Below are positions 14,377 to 21,347 of a DNA stretch of 24,247 bases, in pieces. The stretch spans positions 1-24,247 of the forward strand of contig CAYRYP010000014.1 in NCBI GenBank assembly GCA_964428485.1. Direction: 5' to 3'. The position numbers were made by a program, and so were the translations under genes. Position 1 is the first letter of the stretch. Each line of letters begins with the position of its first letter. Under the pieces are notes generated by a model. The model saw nothing but the letters and a program-made list of their open reading frames with translations, had not been told where the DNA came from and ran no database searches. The DNA comes from CAZPAN01 sp964428485 (GTDB taxonomy: Bacteria > Actinomycetota > Coriobacteriia > Coriobacteriales > CADBOM01).

Positions 14377-16032
14377 ATGGACAGTCAGGTCAAGAACAAG
14401 TTCAAAAACGCCGTCAAGGCGGCCTACCAGGCCGTCGCAGACCGTCAGGAGGAGATCAACAGGCTCAACGTCTTTCCGATTCCCGACGGCGATACGGGCA
14501 CCAACGTGACCCTCACCATGGAAAACGTTGTGCGCGAGCTCGACAAGCTACCGGAAGACGTCACCATGGTACGTATCTTTCGCGCGATCAAGCGTGGGTC
14601 GCTGATGGGTGCCAGGGGCAACTCCGGGGTCATCACCAGTCAGATACTTCGCGGCATCGCCGAGGGCGCAGGTGAGCGCACGGAGATCGACCCGGAGGCT
14701 ATCGCGCATGCCTTCGGGAAGGCCCGCGACGTTGCGTATAAGGCTGTTCGCAAGCCCGTCGAGGGCACGATACTCACCGTTGTCAAAGACGTGGCTGAAT
14801 ACGCCGAGGGATGCGTGGACGGCGACATGGACGCGGCTCAAGTCCTACGTGGCATTGCGAATGAGGCGATGGAATCGGTCAAACGCACGCCTGAGCTAAT
14901 GCCCACCCTCAAGGAGAACGGCGTGGTCGACTCCGGTGGTCTTGCGCTGGCTGTGATGCTCGAGGGGTTCGTCTACAGCTTCCTCGGCTCCGAGAGGCAA
15001 AGCGTCACCACCGCTAACGACGACGTGTTCAAGATCCAGGGTGGCGCTAAGGTGGCTATCGAGCAGGTCAACGACTGGGAGGACCATAACTTCAGGTACT
15101 GCACCGAGTTCCTCTTCCATAGTCGCGAGATCGATGTCGAGGAGGCCTACGAGTTTCTCGGTGAGATGGGCGACTGCGAGCTCATCGTGGGTGAGCACCC
15201 GGACTTCAAGATTCACGTGCACACCGACCAGCCCGGCGAGGTACTCACCTGGATGATCCAGCGTGGACAGCCGCATGAGATATTCATTCACAACATGGAC
15301 ATGCAGTCCGAGGAGCGCATCGACAAGATCGTTGCCGACGAGCAGGCCGCTGCGCCCTCCGAACCGTCCAAACCGCTGGGTTTCGTGGCGGTAGCAGTGG
15401 GTTCCGGCAACGTTGCGATCCTCGAATCGCTGGGCGTAGACAAGGTTGTCTCCGGCGGCCAGACGATGAACCCCTCGACATCCGACATCGTAGAGGCCGT
15501 TAATGCTGTCAACGCCGAGAGCGTCATCATATTCCCAGGCAACAAGAACATCGTCATGTCCGCCAACTCTGCCGTCGATATTGCGAATAAGCCATGTGCG
15601 GTGGTACCGACTACCTCTATCCCACAGACCTTCACGGCCATCTTTTCCGGCAACATCGAAATGTCCATGGAGGACAACGTCGAGATGATGACAGTCGCCA
15701 TCGAGGATGTCATGACCTGCGAGGTCACCACCGCTGTGAAAAACGCCGTCACCGAGGATGGGACGAAGATCTCCGAAGGCGACGTGATGGGCATCATCGA
15801 CGGCAAGATCAGGCTTGTCGGATCCGATGTCACAGATGTCTGTCTGCGCTCCGTCGACGCGATGATGGAGGGTAACATCGTCGACAACGTCACGTTGTTG
15901 GCGGGCGAGGACATGGACGACGACTGCCTCGAGGCGATCTCTGATGCCATAGAGGAGCGCTACCCGGATGTGGAGGTCGAGGCGAGCAGGGGAGAGCAAC
16001 CGCTTTACCCGATGATCATTGCGGCGGAGTAG
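14377..16032 (+). CDS. fakA: Fatty-acid kinase catalytic subunit FakA-like (DAK2/DegV-like)
   Basis: A 551-residue protein, the length of FakA (about 550). The N-terminal DhaL/DAK2 ATP-binding domain shows NRLNVFPIPDGDTGTN (28-43) with the metal-binding Asp residues, and MGARGNSGVITSQILRG. The middle and C-terminal domains include the PSTSDIVEAV and FPGNKNI segments of the family. FakA phosphorylates fatty acids presented by FakB (DegV-type) proteins and feeds phospholipid synthesis; no fakB is in view. It is in an operon with asp23 and followed 4 nt later by recG, an arrangement common in Gram-positive bacteria and actinobacteria. Confidence 0.88.
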   Translation: MDSQVKNKFKNAVKAAYQAVADRQEEINRLNVFPIPDGDTGTNVTLTMENVVRELDKLPEDVTMVRIFRAIKRGSLMGARGNSGVITSQILRGIAEGAGERTEIDPEAIAHAFGKARDVAYKAVRKPVEGTILTVVKDVAEYAEGCVDGDMDAAQVLRGIANEAMESVKRTPELMPTLKENGVVDSGGLALAVMLEGFVYSFLGSERQSVTTANDDVFKIQGGAKVAIEQVNDWEDHNFRYCTEFLFHSREIDVEEAYEFLGEMGDCELIVGEHPDFKIHVHTDQPGEVLTWMIQRGQPHEIFIHNMDMQSEERIDKIVADEQAAAPSEPSKPLGFVAVAVGSGNVAILESLGVDKVVSGGQTMNPSTSDIVEAVNAVNAESVIIFPGNKNIVMSANSAVDIANKPCAVVPTTSIPQTFTAIFSGNIEMSMEDNVEMMTVAIEDVMTCEVTTAVKNAVTEDGTKISEGDVMGIIDGKIRLVGSDVTDVCLRSVDAMMEGNIVDNVTLLAGEDMDDDCLEAISDAIEERYPDVEVEASRGEQPLYPMIIAAE

Positions 16033-16036
16033 AGGC

Positions 16037-18286
16037 TTGGACCCCACCAACAGATTCAGTGCGCGAGGGAAGGGCAGGCAGCGCCCGGCCAGCGCGATGG
16101 GGCTAAGAGCGGCCTCATCGTTGTCGTTGGGAGAATCGGTGGAGACGCTTCGCGGCGTGAGCTCCGTTCGGGCTAAGGCCCTGGGTAAGCTGGGAGTCTC
16201 CACGCTAGGAGATCTTCTCCGCACCCCGCCGCTGAGATACGTCGACTTCACCAGCGTCAGTGCGATATCCGCATGCAGGATTGGAGACGATGCCACCGTC
16301 ATGGGCACCGTGGACTCCGTGAGGACGAAGACCGTGCGACGCAGGATGAGGATCGTTGAGGTGTCCGTGGTAGACGGCACCGGTGTCATGCAGGCCGTAT
16401 GGTTCAACCAGCCGTGGATCGCGGAGTCCTTGGAGAAGGGCACTAGGGTGGTCCTGCAGGGCACGGTGGGTCACAGCTACGGTTTCCTGCAGATGAGATC
16501 CCCGAATCATCTCGTGCTCGGTGCTTCAGGAGAAGGCGACGCGGATAGACCAATCCCCTCGATCGTCGCTGTCTACAGACAGACGAAGGGCATCACATCG
16601 GCCTGGATCTCCAGGATCGTCTCCGAGGCATGCGACAGGTGTCTGTGTCCTATAGACTTCCTGCCTGCCTATATTCGCGCACATAGGAATCTCATGTCTC
16701 TCACCACGGCGCTCACCCGTCTGCACTTCCCGAGCTCGATGGATGAGGTGGCCATGGCGAGAAGGAGACTGGCCTACGAGGAACTCCTCCTTCTTCAATT
16801 GCACTGGGGCTTGGAGAGGCTGGGGATGGAGGGTGAGGGTACCGCGTTCGCCCATAACACAGACGGCCCCCTTCTGCACTCATACCTCGAGACGCTGCCG
16901 TACGAGCTTTCCGAGGACCAGGCGTCGGCGCTTGACTCGATACTGTCAGACATGGCATCTGATCGCAGGATGCACAGGATGCTTCTAGGTGATGTTGGCA
17001 CCGGCAAGACGGCGGTCGCGGCGGCGGCACTGGCGTGTGCGGCGGACAGTGGTGGACAGGGCGTGCTGATGGCCCCGACCGAGGTTCTCGCACGGCAATA
17101 TGGCGCCAAGATAGGCCCCGTGTTCGACGCCGTGGGGATAACCTGGGCAACCTTGACGGCCTCCACGCCGGCATCGGATAGAGCCCAGATGCTCGCGAGC
17201 CTTGCCAACGGGCAGCTCTCGGTACTCTTCTGCACGCATGCGGTACTTGAAGACGACGTTGTCTTCTACAACATGACGCTCGCCGTGGTCGACGAGCAGC
17301 ACAGGTTTGGCGTAGGCCAGCGAGACGCGCTTAGAGCCAAGGGCCCCTCCTGCGACTACCTCTGCATGACCGCAACTCCGATTCCTCGCTCATTGGCGCT
17401 CACGCTCTATGGCAACCTCGACTGCTCAAGCATCAGGCAGCGCCCGGGTGGAAACCGCGAGATCGCCACCGAGCTGGTGGACAAGAGAAACGCCTTCATA
17501 GCCTACGAGGCGGTCCAGGAATGCGTCTCGGCGGGCCAGCAAGCCTACATCGTCTGTCCACTGGTGGGGCAGCGGGGCACCGCGTATGGCGGTGAGTCGG
17601 AGGAGGACGAGAATGTTGGCGAGCAAGCTCCGTTTGGCGAGGAGGATCTCGAGAGGGCCGGAGGGGATCTGAAGGCCGCCCGCGCCGAGGCGCAGTTTCT
17701 CTCCACCAAGATTTTCCCGGAGCTTCGCGTAGAACTTCTCTGCGGGGGTATGCCAGCTCTGGAGAAGGCGCGGGTGATGGGTGATTTCCGTGACGGCTTG
17801 ATAGACGTTTTGGTCTCCACGACTGTGGTGGAGGTGGGCGTCGACGTTCCCAACGCCACACTGATGGTGGTGGAGGATGCGGAGCGGTTCGGGCTGTCGC
17901 AGCTGCATCAGCTTCGCGGCAGGGTCGGCAGGGGAGAACATCCTGGCAGGATGATACTTCTAGCCGACGCTCGCACGGAGATCGCTAGGCGACGGATGGA
18001 GGCGATGTGCTCGATCCAAGACGGGTTCGAGCTCGCCGAGATGGATCTGGAGCTTCGCCATGAAGGGGATGTTTCAGGGCTTCGACAGCACGGCATGCCC
18101 GGTCTGAGATTCTCCAACGTCGTAAGGGACGCTGATCTGGTATATATGACCAGGGAGGACGCCGGGGTGATTCTCCGAGACGATCCCTCACTGTCCGAAC
18201 CGGCCCACGCGCTTTTGCGCGCGGAGTTGGAGGAAAGATACGGGCAGACGGGAGACGAGAGAGTCGAAAGGATCGAGAACCGATGA
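16037..18286 (+). CDS. recG: ATP-dependent DNA helicase RecG
   Basis: A 749-residue protein with the N-terminal wedge/OB domain (LRGVSSVRAKALGKLGVSTL), Walker A GDVGTGKT (318-325), APTEVLARQ, DEQH (419-422), ATPIPRSLALTLYG, and VEVGVDVPNATLMVVEDAER followed by HQLRGRVGRG. It regresses stalled replication forks and processes branched DNA. An acidic insert (SEEDENVGEQAPFGEEDLER) sits in the second helicase domain, and the usual LLHGRM reads LLCGGM here. The start is not certain: TTG 16037 has GGAG 7 nt upstream and is preferred; ATG 16097 lacks a close SD. It ends overlapping the rsmD start (ATGA). Confidence 0.92.
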   Translation: MDPTNRFSARGKGRQRPASAMGLRAASSLSLGESVETLRGVSSVRAKALGKLGVSTLGDLLRTPPLRYVDFTSVSAISACRIGDDATVMGTVDSVRTKTVRRRMRIVEVSVVDGTGVMQAVWFNQPWIAESLEKGTRVVLQGTVGHSYGFLQMRSPNHLVLGASGEGDADRPIPSIVAVYRQTKGITSAWISRIVSEACDRCLCPIDFLPAYIRAHRNLMSLTTALTRLHFPSSMDEVAMARRRLAYEELLLLQLHWGLERLGMEGEGTAFAHNTDGPLLHSYLETLPYELSEDQASALDSILSDMASDRRMHRMLLGDVGTGKTAVAAAALACAADSGGQGVLMAPTEVLARQYGAKIGPVFDAVGITWATLTASTPASDRAQMLASLANGQLSVLFCTHAVLEDDVVFYNMTLAVVDEQHRFGVGQRDALRAKGPSCDYLCMTATPIPRSLALTLYGNLDCSSIRQRPGGNREIATELVDKRNAFIAYEAVQECVSAGQQAYIVCPLVGQRGTAYGGESEEDENVGEQAPFGEEDLERAGGDLKAARAEAQFLSTKIFPELRVELLCGGMPALEKARVMGDFRDGLIDVLVSTTVVEVGVDVPNATLMVVEDAERFGLSQLHQLRGRVGRGEHPGRMILLADARTEIARRRMEAMCSIQDGFELAEMDLELRHEGDVSGLRQHGMPGLRFSNVVRDADLVYMTREDAGVILRDDPSLSEPAHALLRAELEERYGQTGDERVERIENR

Positions 18287-18921
18287 GGATCGTCGCAGGC
18301 GATTTCAGGGGAAGGCATGTGCAGCCGGTTCCGGGCGATAGCACCAGGCCCACCACAGACAGGGTGAGAGAGGCCATCGCCAGCTCGATAACATCCGCTA
18401 GAGATGGTGGTTTTGCGGGTGCGAGGATGCTCGACGCGTTCGCCGGCAGCGGGGCAGTTGGCATTGAAGCGCTCTCAAGGGGCGCGGCCTCGTGCACTTT
18501 CGTGGACAACGATGCCAAGGCCGCTAGAACCATCGAGGCCAACCTTGCACAGTTGCCGCTTGCCGGAAGGAACACCAGGGTCCTTAGATCCGACCTTTTG
18601 GCGCATGCAGGCATAGGCTGCATTCTGGGTGAGCCGTTCGACATCGTTTTTCTCGACCCACCGTACTCGATTGGCTGGGAGGAGATTTGCCGGATCGTCA
18701 CGGACCTGGACGCTGCGGGTGCTATAGCTCCCGGGGCTGTTGTCGCCTACGAAAGGGCCTCCGGCAAAACGCGGAAGAGGCGTGGCACCGCAGCCGAGAA
18801 GAAGCAGGTGCCGCCGGAGGTCGCGGAGATGGCCGATAGGCTGGGGCCTACCTTTGAGCTGACGGGTTTCCGTAACTACGGAATCACTCAGGTTGTATAC
18901 TTCAAGCGGCTGAAAGCCTAG
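18283..18921 (+). CDS. rsmD: 16S rRNA (guanine966-N2)-methyltransferase RsmD
   Basis: A 212-residue Rossmann methyltransferase. The N terminus MRIVAGDFRGRHVQPV and RPTTDRVREAI, the SAM site DAFAGSGAVGIEALSRGA (51-68), and the catalytic DPPY (125-128) are diagnostic. It methylates G966 of 16S rRNA in assembled small subunits. The start codon overlaps the recG stop by ATGA, which implies coupling. It is followed by coaD, the widespread rsmD-coaD pairing. A Lys/Arg-rich stretch (about 161-172) is an unremarkable insertion. Confidence 0.93.
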   Translation: MRIVAGDFRGRHVQPVPGDSTRPTTDRVREAIASSITSARDGGFAGARMLDAFAGSGAVGIEALSRGAASCTFVDNDAKAARTIEANLAQLPLAGRNTRVLRSDLLAHAGIGCILGEPFDIVFLDPPYSIGWEEICRIVTDLDAAGAIAPGAVVAYERASGKTRKRRGTAAEKKQVPPEVAEMADRLGPTFELTGFRNYGITQVVYFKRLKA

Positions 18922-18982
18922 AGTCAAATCTGACCGAAGTGTCGAGGGGCGCTCCTGTGCTCCCAGGCGATTGGAGGACTTC

Positions 18983-19317
18983 ATGGATCAGGATGGGGGA
19001 AGGAACAGCGGCAAGGCGATGGTCCCTGGCACCTTCGATCCGATCACAGTCGGGCACATCGACGTGATAAGGAGGGCCTCCAAGCTCTTCCGCGAGGTGA
19101 TAGTGGCGGTGGCGGAGTCGTCCAGGAAGGGTGGGGGCCCGATCTTCACATTGGAGAAGAGAGTAGAGCTTGCTAGCGAGGCACTTGCCGATGTTCCCAA
19201 CGTCACGGTCAAGCCGTTCACCAACATGCTTGTGGACTTTGCCGCCGAAAACGATGTGCAGGTTGTGGTCAAGGGCTTGCGCGCCATAACCGACTTTGAG
19301 GTGGAGTTCCAGATGGC
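18983..19317 (+). CDS. coaD: Phosphopantetheine adenylyltransferase, 3' end lost in the assembly gap
   Basis: The first 111 residues are visible: MVPGTFDPITVGHIDVI with the nucleotidyl-transferase (T/H)xGH signature, then VVKGLRAITDFEVEFQM. CoaD is normally about 160 residues, so some 50 residues, including the ISSTxVR-type motif, lie in the gap. It makes dephospho-CoA from 4'-phosphopantetheine and ATP; coaE for the next step is at 10314. The start is ATG 18983 because GGAGG lies 5 nt upstream; the frame extends to TTG 18971, which contains that SD. Its N terminus is about 12 residues longer than usual. The apparent open frame running through the N block into the next gene is an artefact. 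Confidence 0.9.
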
Positions 19318-19417
19318 NNNNNNNNNNNNNNNNNNNNNNNNNNNNNNNNNNNNNNNNNNNNNNNNNNNNNNNNNNNNNNNNNNNNNNNNNNNNNNNNNNN
19401 NNNNNNNNNNNNNNNNN
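19318..19417. other. Assembly gap (100 N)
   Basis: Exactly 100 N, the usual placeholder for a scaffold join of unknown length. The missing DNA should hold at least the last roughly 150 nt of coaD. The 60 nt after it, up to ATG 19478, are non-coding or the coaD 3' end in an undetermined frame. Confidence 0.98.
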
Positions 19418-19477
19418 AAGCACTGTCCACGGATGGTTCTATTAGGTTCGATCACAGCACTGAAGGGAAGACGGAAG

Positions 19478-19942
19478 ATGGATGAAAGCGGAGTCCTTGG
19501 CCTACTCGACGAGCTCGCCGATTTCATCGAGGACTGCAAGCCGGTTCTCGGGAACAGCTCCAAGCGCCAGGTGGATATCAACCAGGCCATGGACATAATC
19601 AACGACATCAGGGACGCCTTCCCAGTGGAGTTCTCACAGGCCAGACAGATCGTACGCGAGCGTCAGGGGCTTCTCGAGGATGCTGAGGCCGAGGGGAACA
19701 GAATCCTTGAGGATGCACGCAGCCAAGCCCTTACCATCGCAAGCGAGCAGGAGATCGTAAGGATCGCCCAGCAGCAGGCGGAGAACATCCTTGCCGACGC
19801 CAGGGAGCTCGAGCGTTCCACCCGTGCTGGGGCGGAGGACTATGCTGACAACGTCTTCTCCCACATCGAGCAGACCCTCGAGTCGCTAGGGGAGAACGTC
19901 CACCGATGCAGGGAGAGACTCAACAATAGAGCCTCCAGGTGA
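19478..19942 (+). CDS. DivIVA/SepIVA-like coiled-coil protein (ATP synthase B-like helix)
   Basis: A 154-residue, almost wholly helical protein. A conserved-looking head (LGLLDELADFIEDCKPVLGN, then DINQAMDIINDIRDAFPVEF) precedes a long charged helix (about 50-145) with repeated Ala/Glu/Arg heptads such as EAEGNRILEDARSQALTIA. No membrane segment is seen. The head-plus-coil plan and the position between coaD and a DUF177 gene recall the DivIVA-family SepIVA genes that lie next to DUF177 genes in mycobacteria, so a role in septation or polar growth is a reasonable inference, not shown. The start is ATG 19478 with AAGGG about 10 nt upstream; the true upstream context is in the gap. Confidence 0.65.
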   Translation: MDESGVLGLLDELADFIEDCKPVLGNSSKRQVDINQAMDIINDIRDAFPVEFSQARQIVRERQGLLEDAEAEGNRILEDARSQALTIASEQEIVRIAQQQAENILADARELERSTRAGAEDYADNVFSHIEQTLESLGENVHRCRERLNNRASR

Positions 19943-19950
19943 TTTGCCAT

Positions 19951-19968
19951 CCGGCCGCCAGTGGCCGG
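19951..19968 (+). other. Intercistronic hairpin
   Basis: CCGGCC (19951-19956) GCCAGT GGCCGG (19963-19968), a perfect 6-bp GC stem without a U-run, in the 53 nt between the coiled-coil gene and the DUF177 gene. It is more likely an mRNA stability or processing element than a terminator. Confidence 0.4.
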
Positions 19969-19995
19969 TCAATCAAGTGAAACGGAGCTTCGTAC

Positions 19996-20535
19996 ATGTC
20001 TGATGCGGCGCCTGCGCTCTTCGACGTCTCCGGGATAACCGGCGGCGTGGGACTCGCCGAAACAGTTGTGGGCAGGTACTATCCCGAGAAGGTTTTACTG
20101 GGAAGTGTCGAGTACGAAATTCCCGGCGGGGTCTCCTTCGAAGCGACGCTGTCCAATGTGGGAGATGCCATCGTGCTAACCGGGAGGGCTTCTGCAGCGG
20201 TACTCGGAACGTGCACCAGGTGTCTCGGATTCGCCAGGGTCGAGATCGACACGGAGTTGGAAGGGTACTTTACCCTCTCCGAGGACTCCGATGTCACCGG
20301 TATGGAGGATGACGAGTACGAGCTTGTTCCCGAGGATGGGATGATCGATCTGTCGGAGGCCGTTTTGTCGTCTGTGTTGGTGGAGATCCCACTGCTGTTC
20401 CTGTGTGACGAGGACTGCAAGGGCCTTTGCCCGAGATGCGGATGCAACCTCAACGAGAGCGAATGCGGGTGCTCGGAGCTACCCGACGAGTCCAATCCAT
20501 TCTACGTCCTCAAGGATCTCTTAAACGAGCAGTAG
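19996..20535 (+). CDS. DUF177 (YceD) family protein, putative 23S rRNA-accumulation protein
   Basis: A 179-residue protein. The DUF177 pattern is clear: VLGTCTRCLGFARVEID (about 74-90) with the first CxxC, then a Cys-rich C-terminal half CDEDCKGLCPRCGCNLN and CGC, likely a zinc site, ending in NPFYVLKDLL. YceD is implicated in 23S rRNA accumulation and usually precedes rpmF (L32). Here no rpmF follows. SD-like CGGAG lies about 9 nt before the ATG. It is the last recognisable gene of this plus-strand run before a regulatory region. Confidence 0.88.
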   Translation: MSDAAPALFDVSGITGGVGLAETVVGRYYPEKVLLGSVEYEIPGGVSFEATLSNVGDAIVLTGRASAAVLGTCTRCLGFARVEIDTELEGYFTLSEDSDVTGMEDDEYELVPEDGMIDLSEAVLSSVLVEIPLLFLCDEDCKGLCPRCGCNLNESECGCSELPDESNPFYVLKDLLNEQ

Positions 20536-20619
20536 CCGCAGGTGAGCGCCCATAGTGCCTACAATTTCCGGTTGTCCGCATATGTAGGCCGCTCGGTGAA
20601 CCGGGATTTCGCGCCGCTC

Positions 20620-20645
20620 CCCGCACTCCCGGACGCGTGTGCGGG
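20620..20645 (+). terminator. GC-rich hairpin after the DUF177 gene, possible terminator
   Basis: CCCGCAC (20620-20626) / GTGCGGG (20639-20645), a perfect 7-bp stem with a 12-nt loop but no U-run. It shares its last three bases with the palindrome that follows, so the two RNA folds exclude each other. Confidence 0.4.
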
Positions 20646-20668
20646 CGATATTGCGCGCGATATAGCCC
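20643..20668. promoter_or_regulatory. 26-bp imperfect palindrome, candidate operator upstream of rimP
   Basis: GGGCGATATTGCG followed by CGCGATATAGCCC: a 13+13 palindrome with two mismatched positions per arm pairing, and no spacer. It sits 18 bp upstream of an extended -10 (TAAGAT at 20686-20691), where a dimeric regulator would overlap the -35 zone. Confidence 0.5.
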
Positions 20669-20682
20669 GAAAGATCACGACC

Positions 20683-20691
20683 TGATAAGAT
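20683..20691 (+). promoter_or_regulatory. Extended -10 promoter candidate for rimP-nusA-rnpM-infB
   Basis: TGATAAGAT gives TG-N-TAAGAT. No -35 is seen; its place is taken by the palindrome. The predicted start near 20698 gives a leader of about 137 nt before the rimP ATG. Confidence 0.45.
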
Positions 20692-20726
20692 TATTCGCAG
20701 TTTGCACGTCTTAACGGTCTTGTTGG

Positions 20727-20753
20727 AAGTGGGTCTTGCCGCCCGCTTTTTTT
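20727..20753 (+). terminator. Terminator-like hairpin in the rimP-nusA leader (attenuator candidate)
   Basis: AAGTGGG (20727-20733) pairs with CCCGCTT (20742-20748), with one G-U pair, a loop of 6-8 nt, and a run of seven T (20747-20753). It lies inside the predicted leader, 81 nt before rimP. A competing 5-bp helix GCCGC (20738-20742) / GCGGC (20756-20760) uses its loop and arm. Confidence 0.55.
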
Positions 20754-20834
20754 ATGCGGCCGTCTGGGCGCGCATTGTCGCATGCAAGGCACTGAGCAGA
20801 CCCGGGTATGGATGGCAAAGGGAGGTTCCAGACG

Positions 20835-21344
20835 ATGAGGACCAGGAAGGTCGAGGCGCTTATCGGGGCGCTGGAGCCGGTCGCGATCGATCATGGCTTC
20901 GAGATCGTGGATGCCGAGATTCTCGGTAGCTCCAAGGCGCCGATACTGCGCATCTACATCGACAAGCTGGATCCCGACTTTGGCATAAACCTCGATGACA
21001 TATCCGAGGCCCAGCAAGAATGGCTCGAGCCTATAGTCGACGAGGTGGACATCATCTCGGGCAACTACATGCTTGAGGTCTCCTCGCCAGGCATCGACAG
21101 GCCGCTTCGAACTCGCGAGCACTTCGAGCGCTTCGCCGGAGAGGATGTCAAGATTACCTGCGAACCCGCCAGTGGTGGCGCCAGCTCCAGACGCAGGTTC
21201 TCCGGCAGGCTTGAGGGAGTGGAGGGCGATCTCGTTATCGTCGCATCCGGCGACGAGAGGTTCGAGATCGACCTGAGCTCAATCCAGAGAGCCCACGTGG
21301 TCGGGAAGGTCGATTTTAAGAGACTCCCAGAGGAAGGGGAATAG
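20835..21344 (+). CDS. rimP: Ribosome maturation factor RimP
   Basis: A 169-residue protein. The signature YMLEVSSPGIDRPLRT (about 79-94) and the N-terminal LEPVAIDHGFEIVDAEI and ILRIYID strands identify RimP, followed by a small SH3-like C-terminal domain (FSGRLEGVEGDLVIV). It binds the 30S subunit and assists late maturation. The start is ATG 20835 with GGGAGG 9 nt upstream; the frame opens earlier at ATG 20808, but that segment contains the SD. It is first gene of the classical rimP-nusA-rnpM-infB operon, 3 nt from nusA. Confidence 0.93.
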   Translation: MRTRKVEALIGALEPVAIDHGFEIVDAEILGSSKAPILRIYIDKLDPDFGINLDDISEAQQEWLEPIVDEVDIISGNYMLEVSSPGIDRPLRTREHFERFAGEDVKITCEPASGGASSRRRFSGRLEGVEGDLVIVASGDERFEIDLSSIQRAHVVGKVDFKRLPEEGE

Positions 21345-21347
21345 GAG

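Noticed and set aside
14896..16464. 522-codon open frame antisense to fakA and recG
   Set aside because: It mirrors a real, well-conserved gene; long antisense frames are expected from GAC/GTC-rich codons. No SD, and the translation resembles no domain.
20542..20685. 47-residue GTG-started open frame between the DUF177 gene and rimP, considered as rpmF or a leader peptide
   Set aside because: No SD, no L32 features (basic N terminus, Cys pairs), and it overlaps the hairpin and palindrome.
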